From NCBI GenBank assembly GCA_037138475.1, contig JBAXII010000004.1:1-64000 (forward strand): a stretch of DNA of 64,000 bases, written 5' to 3'. Shown here one piece after another: positions 1-6,467 of the stretch (its first letter is position 1; the number at the start of each line of letters is the position of its first letter). This DNA comes from JAGOLU01 sp037138475. GTDB taxonomy: Bacteria > Patescibacteriota > Microgenomatia > UBA1406 > GWC2-37-13. The notes under the pieces were generated by a model. The model was given only the letters and a program-made list of their open reading frames with translations, did no database searches and was not told where the DNA came from. A program made the translations under genes and the position numbers.

Positions 1-3
1 AGG

Positions 4-20
4 GCAGGTAGTCTACCTGC
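4..20. repeat. Short perfect inverted repeat
   Basis: GCAGGTA and TACCTGC form 7-base arms around a 3-base loop. No T-run follows, so a terminator is not supported. The rest of bases 1-41 shows nothing else. Confidence 0.4.
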
Positions 21-41
21 TTACTGAATCGTTGCGTTGGA

Positions 42-281
42 TTATGGAATGCGTCCCATTCTTTTTAAATCTGGACGTGCAATAATAAGTTTATTGTTTT
101 TGTCTGTCATTTGACCCAACGTAAGAGCTAGTGTTCTGGGATCAATCTGGATATGTGGAGAATATCTGTGCATTGGATGACAAAGAAAATCTCTGAGTTC
201 AGATGGTGTATGCAGTGATAGAATCCTTGCCTTATCATACACACTCGGTATTGGTCCTCGCCGTTCTTTACCACTTTCCAT
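42..281 (-). CDS. Small hypothetical protein
   Basis: A 79-residue reading frame starting at ATG 281 with an AT-rich stretch just upstream that could hold a -10 box. The protein is polar with many Arg and Lys and ends in a basic tail (residues about 58-79). I see no transmembrane segment, signal peptide or known motif. It stands alone, divergent from tsaD across 134 bases. The composition looks protein-like, but no family is recognised and it could be a chance ORF. Confidence 0.4.
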   Translation of the reverse strand: MESGKERRGPIPSVYDKARILSLHTPSELRDFLCHPMHRYSPHIQIDPRTLALTLGQMTDKNNKLIIARPDLKRMGRIP

Positions 282-402
282 ATATATTTATTGCAATACT
301 GCCAATCACCACCTCGGTAGTATTTTGAGAAATGGCAGAGTTATTATCTCATAGTATAATACAATCTTCAATACCTTGACGCACACAATGGGTCTGTCGT
401 AG

Positions 403-408
403 TACAAT
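403..408 (+). promoter_or_regulatory. -10 box for tsaD
   Basis: TACAAT lies 7 bases before the tsaD ATG at 416, so transcription would start at or next to the start codon. A TTGACG at 376-381 is 21 bases away, too far for a good -35. Confidence 0.5.
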
Positions 409-415
409 ACCCATC

Positions 416-1645
416 ATGCTCATACTCTCCATCGACACCAGCGCAGATGAGACCTCGGTCGCCATCGTAGAAGATAGGCGTGTACTCGTATCTGTAGTGT
501 CATCTCAGATCACCTCACACAAGATATGGGGTGGGATCAACCCAGGTGTGGCTCGCCTCGCTCACGAAAAACGCATCACCCCAGTGGTGAAACGTGCCCT
601 AAAGAAGCTGCATGGGATCAGGAAAATAGCCGCAAGCTCCAAGCTGCGAGCTACAAGTAGTGAAAAGACAGCTGCAAGCGGCGAGCTACAAGCCACAGAC
701 AGTGATCGATCACCTGGTGCATTAGAATACTACTCTATCAAAGACATCGACGCTGTCGCCGTGACCCAGGGACCAGGTCTCTCGATCGCGCTGGATGTAG
801 GCATCGCAAAGGCCAAAGAGCTCGCGCGGGAGTGGGGCAAGCCGCTCATTGCTGTGAATCATATGGCGGGACATCTCTACTCACCCTTTGTCCAAAACAG
901 CGTAGGTCATCCAGACGGCGTGATTCCTGATAGATTTCTTTCGCTGCTCATATCGGGGGGACATACGCAGATAGTGCAAAGTCAAAAGTCAAAAGTCAAA
1001 AGTGAAAATATGCATGGCGAACCCAATGCTGAGAGCAAAGCTGAGAGAGCAAAGCTGAGAGAGAGCGAACATCATTTTTCCATTCTCGGGGAGACGATGG
1101 ATGATGCGGCTGGGGAGGCGCTGGACAAAGCCGCGAAGATGCTCGGTCTCGGCTATCCAGGGGGAGCGGTCATCGAGCGACTCGCTAAAGAAGTAGGAAA
1201 TAAGGATTTCTACAGGTTTCCTCGCCCGATGATCGGACTCCCGACACTCGACATGAGCTTTTCGGGTCTGAAGACGCACCTCGTGTATTTTCTCCGTGGA
1301 GAGAAGGGGATGGTAGTCGATCCGGTGGCGCAACTGCGCGAGATCGCAAGCTCTTTTCAGGAGGCGGTGTTTGACACCGTGATCCGCAAGCTCGACAAGG
1401 CCATCGTGCAGACGGGCATCACTACACTTGCCGTCGGTGGGGGAGTGATCGCAAACAAGCGGCTCAGGCTCCTCCTCAGACAACTGATGAAAAAACATGG
1501 AGGCACGGTTGTCTTCCCCCCGCTCAAGTATCTTTGTGGGGATAATGCCGCGATGATCGGCGTGGCTGCCTATATGCAGACTGCAGGAACTATTTCATCT
1601 ATCGATCTGAACTCCCTCTCCAGTGAACCGCGCATGAGACTCTAG
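416..1645 (+). CDS. tsaD: tRNA N6-adenosine threonylcarbamoyltransferase TsaD
   Basis: Transfers the threonylcarbamoyl group to A37 of ANN-decoding tRNAs (t6A), a cytoplasmic and normally essential step. Seen: N-terminal LILSIDTSADETSVA, the metal-binding HMAGH with His149 and His153, the ISGGHTQ loop, DDAAGEALDKAAK, and a C-terminal GGGVIANKRLR/DNAAMIG part. It has 409 residues against about 340 for the family. The surplus falls in two low-complexity stretches, near residues 73-96 and 187-216, which are encoded by 7-base and 14-base tandem repeats and are probably surface loops. The start is set by a -10 box 7 bases upstream. The identification is firm; the effect of the insertions is unknown. 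Confidence 0.95.
   Translation: MLILSIDTSADETSVAIVEDRRVLVSVVSSQITSHKIWGGINPGVARLAHEKRITPVVKRALKKLHGIRKIAASSKLRATSSEKTAASGELQATDSDRSPGALEYYSIKDIDAVAVTQGPGLSIALDVGIAKAKELAREWGKPLIAVNHMAGHLYSPFVQNSVGHPDGVIPDRFLSLLISGGHTQIVQSQKSKVKSENMHGEPNAESKAERAKLRESEHHFSILGETMDDAAGEALDKAAKMLGLGYPGGAVIERLAKEVGNKDFYRFPRPMIGLPTLDMSFSGLKTHLVYFLRGEKGMVVDPVAQLREIASSFQEAVFDTVIRKLDKAIVQTGITTLAVGGGVIANKRLRLLLRQLMKKHGGTVVFPPLKYLCGDNAAMIGVAAYMQTAGTISSIDLNSLSSEPRMRL
632..701 (+). repeat. Heptameric tandem repeat inside tsaD (GCAAGCT type)
   Basis: Ten consecutive 7-base units in one register: GCAAGCT, CCAAGCT, GCGAGCT, ACAAGTA, GTGAAAA, GACAGCT, GCAAGCG, GCGAGCT, ACAAGCC, ACAGACA. They are translated as an Ala/Ser/Lys-rich insertion in TsaD. 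Confidence 0.8.
974..1061 (+). repeat. 7- and 14-base tandem repeats inside tsaD
   Basis: Five units (GTGCAAA, three GTCAAAA, GTGAAAA) at 974-1008, then a 14-base unit AGCAAAGCTGAGAG repeated exactly at 1034-1047 and 1048-1061. Both are read through in the tsaD frame as residues about 187-216. Confidence 0.85.
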
Positions 1646-1651
1646 TACAAT
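1646..1651 (+). promoter_or_regulatory. -10 box for sufC
   Basis: TACAAT directly after the tsaD stop, 10 bases before ATG 1662. It overlaps the alternative ATG at 1650 and so favours 1662 as the sufC start. Confidence 0.4.
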
Positions 1652-1661
1652 GCACCCACTT

Positions 1662-2390
1662 ATGCTCGCGATCAAAAACCTCACGGTATCTATAGGTGAA
1701 AAGCAGATACTGAGAGACTTCACCTATACGTTTGAGTCAGACCAAGTCTATGCGATCATGGGGCCAAACGGATCTGGCAAGTCCACGCTTGCGCACACGA
1801 TCATGGGAAACGACTCTTACAAAATTGATAATGGAAAATTGAGAATTGAAAATGAGGGGAAACATACAGAACTCAACGAACTAGCGGCGAATGAGCGGGC
1901 GGACTCGGGGATATTTCTCTCGTTTCAGTCCCCCCTCGCGCTCCAAGGCATACGTGTCACCCAGCTCCTCCAGCTCGCGCTCAAAGGAAAAAAATCCGCG
2001 CTTCAGATCCGCACTGAGGCGAAGGCGATCGCCAAAGAGCTGCACATCTCTGAAGAATTATTACAACGCAGTCTAAACGAGGGCGCCTCGGGAGGCGAGC
2101 GCAAAAAGATGGAGGTGCTCCAGGGTGCGATACTGGATAGACCTGTCCAGATCTATGATGAGGTGGATACGGGAGTCGATGTGGATGCGATGAAGGCGAT
2201 CGGAGGCTACCTGCATGCGCACAAAAAAGGTAAGACGATCATCGTCATCACTCACTACAATCGGATCTTGAAGTACCTCCGTCCCGATCGAGTACTCGTG
2301 CTCAAAGATGGCTTGCTCCTCGCCGAAGGGGGATCCGACCTTGCCGAATCCATAGAAAGGGAAGGATATCAAAAGTTTTTAGTAGCGTGA
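1662..2390 (+). CDS. sufC: SufC, ABC-type ATPase of the SUF Fe-S assembly complex
   Basis: Drives the SufBCD scaffold for iron-sulfur cluster assembly in the cytoplasm. Seen: Walker A GPNGSGKST near residues 34-42, the Q-loop (FLSFQSP), an ABC signature variant NEGASGGERKKME, Walker B QIYDEVDTGVD and the H-loop TH. Its length of 242 residues is normal. ATG 1662 is preferred to ATG 1650 because 1650 falls inside the -10 box. Residues about 54-65 come from a 7-base tandem repeat (1822-1856) that replaces a variable part between Walker A and the Q-loop. sufB and sufD follow further on, separated by two unrelated genes. Confidence 0.93.
   Translation: MLAIKNLTVSIGEKQILRDFTYTFESDQVYAIMGPNGSGKSTLAHTIMGNDSYKIDNGKLRIENEGKHTELNELAANERADSGIFLSFQSPLALQGIRVTQLLQLALKGKKSALQIRTEAKAIAKELHISEELLQRSLNEGASGGERKKMEVLQGAILDRPVQIYDEVDTGVDVDAMKAIGGYLHAHKKGKTIIVITHYNRILKYLRPDRVLVLKDGLLLAEGGSDLAESIEREGYQKFLVA
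1822..1856 (+). repeat. Heptameric tandem repeat inside sufC (AAATTGA type)
   Basis: Five units in register: AAATTGA, TAATGGA, AAATTGA, GAATTGA, AAATGAG. This is the same sequence class as the intergenic tract at 4906-4968, but here it is translated. Confidence 0.75.
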
Positions 2391-2414
2391 AAGTGAAAAT
2401 GTAGCAAAAAGTGA

Positions 2415-2454
2415 TGTCATTGCGAGCGAGTCGAGCGACGATCGTCGCAATCTC
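2415..2454 (+). repeat. REP-like hairpin repeat, left copy at the GIY-YIG gene
   Basis: Begins GTCATTGCGAGCGA and ends GTCGCAATCTC. It is the inverse of the copies at 2736-2763 and 2797-2824, with 14 bases in place of their central AGC. It stops two bases before the ATG of the GIY-YIG gene. Confidence 0.85.
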
Positions 2455-2456
2455 GT

Positions 2457-2762
2457 ATGAGTCGCGTATATTTTGTATACATTCTGACGAACAGTACTCG
2501 CTCGGTGCTTTATACTGGTGTCACCAATGATCTGGTACGGAGATTGACTGAGCACGCGCTAGGGACAGGTTCTGACTTTACCAGGAGGTATCATGTAAGT
2601 ACACTCATTTATGTAGAGATGTTTGGATCTGTGGTGGATGCGATCACCAGAGAAAAGCAAATTAAAAATTATTCTCGTGCGAGGAAGGAGAGATTGATCA
2701 AGGAGAAAAATCTCTTGTTTGCTGATATATCCAGGGAGATTGCGACGCTTCGCTCGCAATGA
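2457..2762 (+). CDS. Small GIY-YIG endonuclease family protein
   Basis: A single-domain GIY-YIG nuclease of the YhbQ/UPF0213 size class, 101 residues. Seen: the YFVYILTNS strand, the YTGVTNDLVRRLTEH catalytic region with Tyr, Arg and His, and a downstream TREKQIKNYSR segment typical of the family. The last nine residues (from REIATL to the end) and the stop codon are encoded by a copy of the hairpin repeat, and the start codon lies two bases after an inverted copy. The substrate is unknown. The gene sits between sufC and a phosphatase gene and has no visible link to the SUF pathway. It may be part of a small mobile unit formed with its flanking repeats. Confidence 0.85.
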   Translation: MSRVYFVYILTNSTRSVLYTGVTNDLVRRLTEHALGTGSDFTRRYHVSTLIYVEMFGSVVDAITREKQIKNYSRARKERLIKEKNLLFADISREIATLRSQ

Positions 2763-2763
2763 C
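2736..2763 (-). repeat. REP-like hairpin repeat, right copy overlapping the end of the GIY-YIG gene
   Basis: Reads GAGATTGCGA...TCGCAATGAC, the reverse complement of the left copy. The ATTGCGA and TCGCAAT arms can pair. The copy includes the stop codon of the GIY-YIG gene. Confidence 0.85.
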
Positions 2764-2796
2764 AACACACTATTACAAGTTGCAAACATGACCAGA

Positions 2797-2824
2797 GAGA
2801 TTGCGACGCTTCGCTCGCAATGAC
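2797..2824 (-). repeat. REP-like hairpin repeat, second right copy
   Basis: Identical 28 bases to the copy at 2736-2763, starting 61 bases further on. Confidence 0.85.
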
Positions 2825-2844
2825 AGAGCAAATATCATATACAT

Positions 2845-3456
2845 ATGACTACAATTTACCTAGTTCGTCACGGACAAAGTGTGAAAAATACCAAAAAAAT
2901 TGTGCAAGGGAATGCAGATGATCATACAAATGTATTGACCATCCAGGGTCGAGCCCAGGCGCAAGAAGTCGCCAACCTTCTCAAGGGAGTCGATGTCACA
3001 AAGATCTACCATTCTCCGCTCACTAGAGCACAAGAGACAGCACAGATCATCGCCGCAACTCATCATATGTTGCCAGAGCAATACAAACTCTTGCACGAGA
3101 AAAAACAAGGGAGCATGCAAGGCTTGCGGCACGAGGAGATGATGGCGAAGTTTTGTGACTGGAGCCTGATGACAGAAGATGAAAGATTGGATGTCAAAGC
3201 AGTGCCAGATGAGGAGTCTCAGCGCGAGCTACGCTCGCGCGCACTAGAAGTGGTGTTTGACATCGCACAAAAACACCCGAATGATACTGTATTTGCTGTC
3301 ACTCACGGTGGTTTTATCCGTGCTATCTACACATATCTTTCTGACAAAACACTCGGCGAGATGTGGTCAGTAGATAACTGCGGATACTTAAAACTTGAAG
3401 TTAAAGGAGACAAAATGGATATCTCAGAAACATCAAAACTCAGTCTCAAAGAATAA
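2845..3456 (+). CDS. Histidine phosphatase superfamily protein (phosphoglycerate-mutase-like)
   Basis: A 203-residue branch-1 histidine phosphatase. Seen: the phosphoacceptor motif VRHGQ (Arg8, His9), SPLTRAQETA supplying the second phosphate-pocket Arg, a Glu-containing middle helix, and a late THGGF with the second catalytic His. The exact substrate (phosphoglycerate, a sugar phosphate or a nucleotide) cannot be read from the sequence. The start at 2845 follows an AT-rich stretch with a possible -10 (TATCAT at about 2831-2837). It lies between sufC and sufB but has no obvious role in cluster assembly. Confidence 0.85.
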   Translation: MTTIYLVRHGQSVKNTKKIVQGNADDHTNVLTIQGRAQAQEVANLLKGVDVTKIYHSPLTRAQETAQIIAATHHMLPEQYKLLHEKKQGSMQGLRHEEMMAKFCDWSLMTEDERLDVKAVPDEESQRELRSRALEVVFDIAQKHPNDTVFAVTHGGFIRAIYTYLSDKTLGEMWSVDNCGYLKLEVKGDKMDISETSKLSLKE

Positions 3457-3509
3457 GTTTTCTATTTGTACTTGAAATTTAATTTGAAATTTGTTGATAT
3501 TTTCTCACA

Positions 3510-4901
3510 ATGCCTGACGATCTACACTTCGACTATCGCTTTGGCTTCTCCATGCCGGAAAAGCCTGTCTACAAAGCCCGCAAGGGCCTGGACGTTGAAG
3601 TGGTGCGCACGATCTCGCAAATCAAAGATGAGCCTGCGTGGATGCTGGAGTATCGTCTCCGCGCGTATGAAATCTTTACTAAGAAAAAGATGCCGCGATT
3701 TGGACCTTCCCTCGAGAAAATAAACTTTGACGATCTGTACTACTATCTCAAACCCACTGATCACGCCGTCAAAAGCTGGGAGGATCTGCCTGCTGAGATC
3801 AAAGACACCTACGATCGTATCGGCGTACCGCAAGCTGAGAAAAATCACCTTGCTGGAGTCTCCGCGCAGTACGATAGCGAGGTGGTCTATGAGAGTGTGC
3901 AAAAAGAGTTGAGTAAAGTCGGGGTGCTTTTTTGTGATATGGATACCGCACTGAAGAAGTATCCTGAGATCGTGCGAGAGTATTTTGGTACGCTGATCCC
4001 CAGTGCTGACAACAAGTTTGCCGCGCTCAACTCTGCAGTGTGGTCAGGAGGATCTTTTGTCTATGTGCCAAAAGGGGTAAAGGTCAAGCTCCCCCTGCAG
4101 GCATACTTTCGTATCAACTCCGAAAAATTTGGCCAGTTTGAACGTACGCTCATCATCGTTGATGAGGGTGCTGATGTGCACTACGTGGAGGGGTGCACCG
4201 CCCCGATCTATACTACTGATTCACTCCATGCAGCGGTCGTGGAGATATTTGTAAAAAAAGGCGCACGGTGCAGGTATACGACCGTGCAAAACTGGAGTAA
4301 AAATGTGTATAACCTCGTGACAAAGCGCGCCTGCGCCGACGCGGGCGCTCACATGGAGTGGATAGACTGCAACCTCGGCTCGCAGATCACGATGAAGTAC
4401 CCCTCAGTACATTTGATGGGGGAGGGTGCGAGAGGAGAGGTGCTCTCCATCGCATTTGCTGCTGCTGGTCAGATACAAGATGCGGGTGCAAAGATGCTGC
4501 ACCTAGCTCCACGCACGTCCTCACGCGTCGTATCAAAGTCTATCTGCAAAGATGGTGGACGCACCTCCTATAGAGGTCTGGTACATGTCGCGCCAAATGC
4601 CATCGATGCCAAAGTCTATGTCAGCTGTGATGCGATGCTCCTGGATGATCGCTCTCGATCGGATACGTATCCGCAGATGGATATCCGTACGAGTGAGGTG
4701 GAGGTGCAGCATGAGGCGACTGTCGAGAGACTCGGCGATGAGAAGCTCCACTACCTCATGTCGCGAGGGATCACGAAGGTCGAGGCAGAAGGTCTACTCG
4801 TAAACGGTTTTATCGCACCGGTGACACGCGAAATACCGTTGGAATACTCGATAGAGCTGAATAGACTCATAAATTTAGAAATGGAAGGAAGCGTGGGGTG
4901 A
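3510..4901 (+). CDS. sufB: SufB, Fe-S cluster scaffold subunit
   Basis: Core scaffold of the SufBCD complex on which sulfur and iron are assembled. At 463 residues it is full length. Seen: the N-terminal helical domain; the central beta-helix region with WSGGSFVYVPKGVKV, EGCTAP and CRYTTVQNWSKNVYNL, the last containing the conserved Cys and Trp; and the C-terminal SRSDTYP, HEATVERL and YLMSRGI segments typical of SufB. An extended -10 box (TGATATTTT, 3495-3503) ends 6 bases before the ATG, suggesting a leaderless message. SufD follows after about 160 bases of repeats rather than directly, so the operon has been opened up. Confidence 0.96.
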   Translation: MPDDLHFDYRFGFSMPEKPVYKARKGLDVEVVRTISQIKDEPAWMLEYRLRAYEIFTKKKMPRFGPSLEKINFDDLYYYLKPTDHAVKSWEDLPAEIKDTYDRIGVPQAEKNHLAGVSAQYDSEVVYESVQKELSKVGVLFCDMDTALKKYPEIVREYFGTLIPSADNKFAALNSAVWSGGSFVYVPKGVKVKLPLQAYFRINSEKFGQFERTLIIVDEGADVHYVEGCTAPIYTTDSLHAAVVEIFVKKGARCRYTTVQNWSKNVYNLVTKRACADAGAHMEWIDCNLGSQITMKYPSVHLMGEGARGEVLSIAFAAAGQIQDAGAKMLHLAPRTSSRVVSKSICKDGGRTSYRGLVHVAPNAIDAKVYVSCDAMLLDDRSRSDTYPQMDIRTSEVEVQHEATVERLGDEKLHYLMSRGITKVEAEGLLVNGFIAPVTREIPLEYSIELNRLINLEMEGSVG

Positions 4902-4905
4902 TGGG

Positions 4906-4968
4906 TAATTAATAATGAATAATGAAGAATTAATAATTGAGAATTGATAGTTGATAATTGAAAATGAA
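4906..4968 (+). repeat. Heptameric tandem repeat after sufB (TAATTGA type)
   Basis: Nine units in register, including TAATTAA, two TAATGAA, GAATTAA, two TAATTGA, GAATTGA, TAGTTGA and AAATGAA. Confidence 0.85.
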
Positions 4969-4976
4969 TGATGCCT

Positions 4977-5049
4977 GTCATTCTCGCGAGCGCGAGAATC
5001 CAACGTACAGAAATTCATGCCTTTGGATCCCCTCGTGCGAGGGGATGAC
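4977..5049 (+). repeat. Paired hairpin repeat, family 2
   Basis: A head-to-head pair. The left half is GTCATTCTCGCG with CGCGAGAATCC and the right half is GGATCCCCTCG with CGAGGGGATGAC, joined by about 24 bases. The same layout recurs at 8596, 54981 and, inside femX, at 17287. Confidence 0.8.
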
Positions 5050-5064
5050 GGAAAGCACTAACCC

Positions 5065-5634
5065 ATGAACCAGTTCACTTACATCACCACTCCCGGCCAA
5101 TACACACAATCGATAGCGACTGCAGGGATCCATGTATTTTATTTCCACAATATCTCAGGTGAGCTGGTATTTGATATCGCACACGCTGAGGCAAAGGTAT
5201 ATCTGTTTGGTCTTTTTACAGGTGAAAAAGCTGAAAAGTACGTTGTAAAAACAGTCCAGCACCATACCGTCCCGGGAGGTTACTCAGAGCTCCTTATCAA
5301 AGGAGTGTTTGACGGAAGATCATCGTTGGACTACTCTGGACTTATCCGCATAGAGAGAAACTGCAATGGATCTCATGCATATCAGAAGAACCAAAATCTC
5401 ATTCTTTCTCCACAGGCACGAGTCACAAGCGAACCAAATCTCGAGATCCTATCTCCCGATGTATTTTGTACGCATGGCTCCACGACGGGCACCGTGAACA
5501 AGGAGTCGATCCACTACATGATGACGCGAGGACTTCAGGAGTCCAATGCGAAGAAGCTCATCGTCGAAGGATTTGTCGAGGACTTACGATCACGTGTCAA
5601 AGTCCTTGTGCCGGAGTTTGTTAGTTTGCAATAA
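5065..5634 (+). CDS. sufD: Short SufD-like subunit of the SUF complex
   Basis: Matches the C-terminal half of SufB/SufD proteins: a right-handed beta-helix-like stretch (residues about 15-130), then the signature CTHGSTTGTVNKESIHYMM, TRGLQESNAKKLIVEGF. It partners SufB in the scaffold. It has 189 residues against about 400 in the textbook SufD, so the N-terminal domain is missing. The first part keeps the beta-strand periodicity and the frame is intact, so a compact variant is more likely than a recent truncation. No Shine-Dalgarno sequence precedes the ATG. The subunit assignment rests mainly on the C-terminal part and on its place after sufB. Confidence 0.82.
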   Translation: MNQFTYITTPGQYTQSIATAGIHVFYFHNISGELVFDIAHAEAKVYLFGLFTGEKAEKYVVKTVQHHTVPGGYSELLIKGVFDGRSSLDYSGLIRIERNCNGSHAYQKNQNLILSPQARVTSEPNLEILSPDVFCTHGSTTGTVNKESIHYMMTRGLQESNAKKLIVEGFVEDLRSRVKVLVPEFVSLQ

Positions 5635-5662
5635 CTAACATATTCGATGTCGATTGTGTCAG

Positions 5663-5746
5663 GTCATTCTGATCCCGCAGTGGTGGAAGAAGAATCTCAT
5701 ATATCAGGGATCTTTCGACTCCGCTCGCGCTTCGCTCAAGATGTCA
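5663..5746 (+). repeat. Hairpin repeat, family 3
   Basis: Starts GTCATTCTGA, runs through GAAGAATCTCATATATCAGG and GATCTTTCGACTCCGCT, and ends CGCTCAAGATGTC. Close copies lie at 19789-19862 and 54661-54821. It fills most of the gap between sufD and the toxin locus. Confidence 0.8.
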
Positions 5747-5877
5747 TGTGGCGGAGCTAACGATAGGATCGTAATGAGTTCTGAGATCTTCGAAATAGCA
5801 TAAGTCCTACAATTTGATTATTCGCTATTCGTTTTGCATTTTATAAATGGCTCTTGTATTCGCCTGAGAATGCGCTG

Positions 5878-5883
5878 TATACT
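5878..5883 (+). promoter_or_regulatory. -10 box for the putative antitoxin ORF
   Basis: TATACT ends 7 bases before ATG 5891, the same spacing as at other genes in the window. Confidence 0.4.
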
Positions 5884-5890
5884 ACACTCC

Positions 5891-6052
5891 ATGGTTCGCA
5901 ATATATTTGTATCACTTACCAGTTCACTCCGCAAAAAAAATGCTTCGTCCAAGCGGTCTGTTTCTGTGGCAGCTGATCGAACACTTAAAAAGCACAGTAG
6001 TACGGTTATACAGCGCTACGGCAAGCTTTTCAGTAAGCTCTCCCACGAATAG
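5891..6052 (+). CDS. Putative antitoxin-like small protein upstream of Doc
   Basis: A 53-residue basic protein (many Lys, Arg and Ser) ending VIQRYGKLFSKLSHE. A -10 box sits 7 bases before its ATG. It overlaps the N-terminal extension of the Doc-like ORF in another frame, across a run of eight A (5933-5940). Its position directly before a Doc toxin and its size fit an antitoxin. The sequence has no motif I can assign to Phd or another known antitoxin family, so the role is inferred from context only. Confidence 0.4.
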   Translation: MVRNIFVSLTSSLRKKNASSKRSVSVAADRTLKKHSSTVIQRYGKLFSKLSHE

Positions 6053-6467
6053 CGTCTCCTATCTCACTTCTGAATCGTTGGATATTTTGGGTGCCGATTT
6101 GATCAAATACCTGCTTGAGCAGGGTGATCCACTTCCTCGATATGAAATCAAAGATAGTGGTAAAATCGAGAGCATCATCGCGACCCCTCAAAAACATTTT
6201 GGAGGACAAGAGCTGTACAAATCAATCTATGAAAAGGCAGCATGTTATCTGTTTTTCTTTGTGAAGTTCCATCCCTACTTTGATGGCAACAAGCGCATGG
6301 CTGTGCTCTCGACTTTTGTATTTCTGGAGATGAATCATCACAAGGTGACCATAGACTATGAAAAAGTATATGACTTTTGCAAACACGTCGCTGCATCACA
6401 TCGTGCACAGTCTATCGAGTTTGCTGAAGTAGTCGAATTTTTATCAACCAATTCACAACGCGTATGA
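5940..6467 (+). CDS. Doc/Fic family toxin-like protein
   Basis: Fic-fold protein of the death-on-curing type. These proteins transfer AMP or phosphate onto targets; Doc phosphorylates EF-Tu. Seen: the Fic motif HPYFDGNKRMA, very close to the HxFx(D/N)GNKR consensus and with His, Asp, Asn, Lys and Arg all present; a preceding helix KSIYEKAACYLFFFVKF; and an N-terminal YLTSESLDILGADLI matching the Doc start region. The start is uncertain: about 40 residues before that region look unlike Doc, and no ATG, GTG or TTG lies closer except a TTG near 6076. It overlaps sufS by ATGA. A frameshift between antitoxin and toxin is possible. Confidence 0.75.
   Translation: MLRPSGLFLWQLIEHLKSTVVRLYSATASFSVSSPTNSVSYLTSESLDILGADLIKYLLEQGDPLPRYEIKDSGKIESIIATPQKHFGGQELYKSIYEKAACYLFFFVKFHPYFDGNKRMAVLSTFVFLEMNHHKVTIDYEKVYDFCKHVAASHRAQSIEFAEVVEFLSTNSQRV

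Noticed and set aside
989..1498. 169-residue minus-strand ORF opposite tsaD
   Set aside because: A shadow of the tsaD codon pattern, with no independent motif or promoter.
1650..1661. ATG 1650 as the sufC start
   Set aside because: It lies within the TACAAT box, and the conserved SufC N-terminus begins at the next ATG (1662).
2559..2831. 90-residue minus-strand ORF with CHCERSVAIS and LSLRAKRRNL
   Set aside because: These are the usual translations of the hairpin repeat on the wrong strand; the GIY-YIG gene lies opposite.
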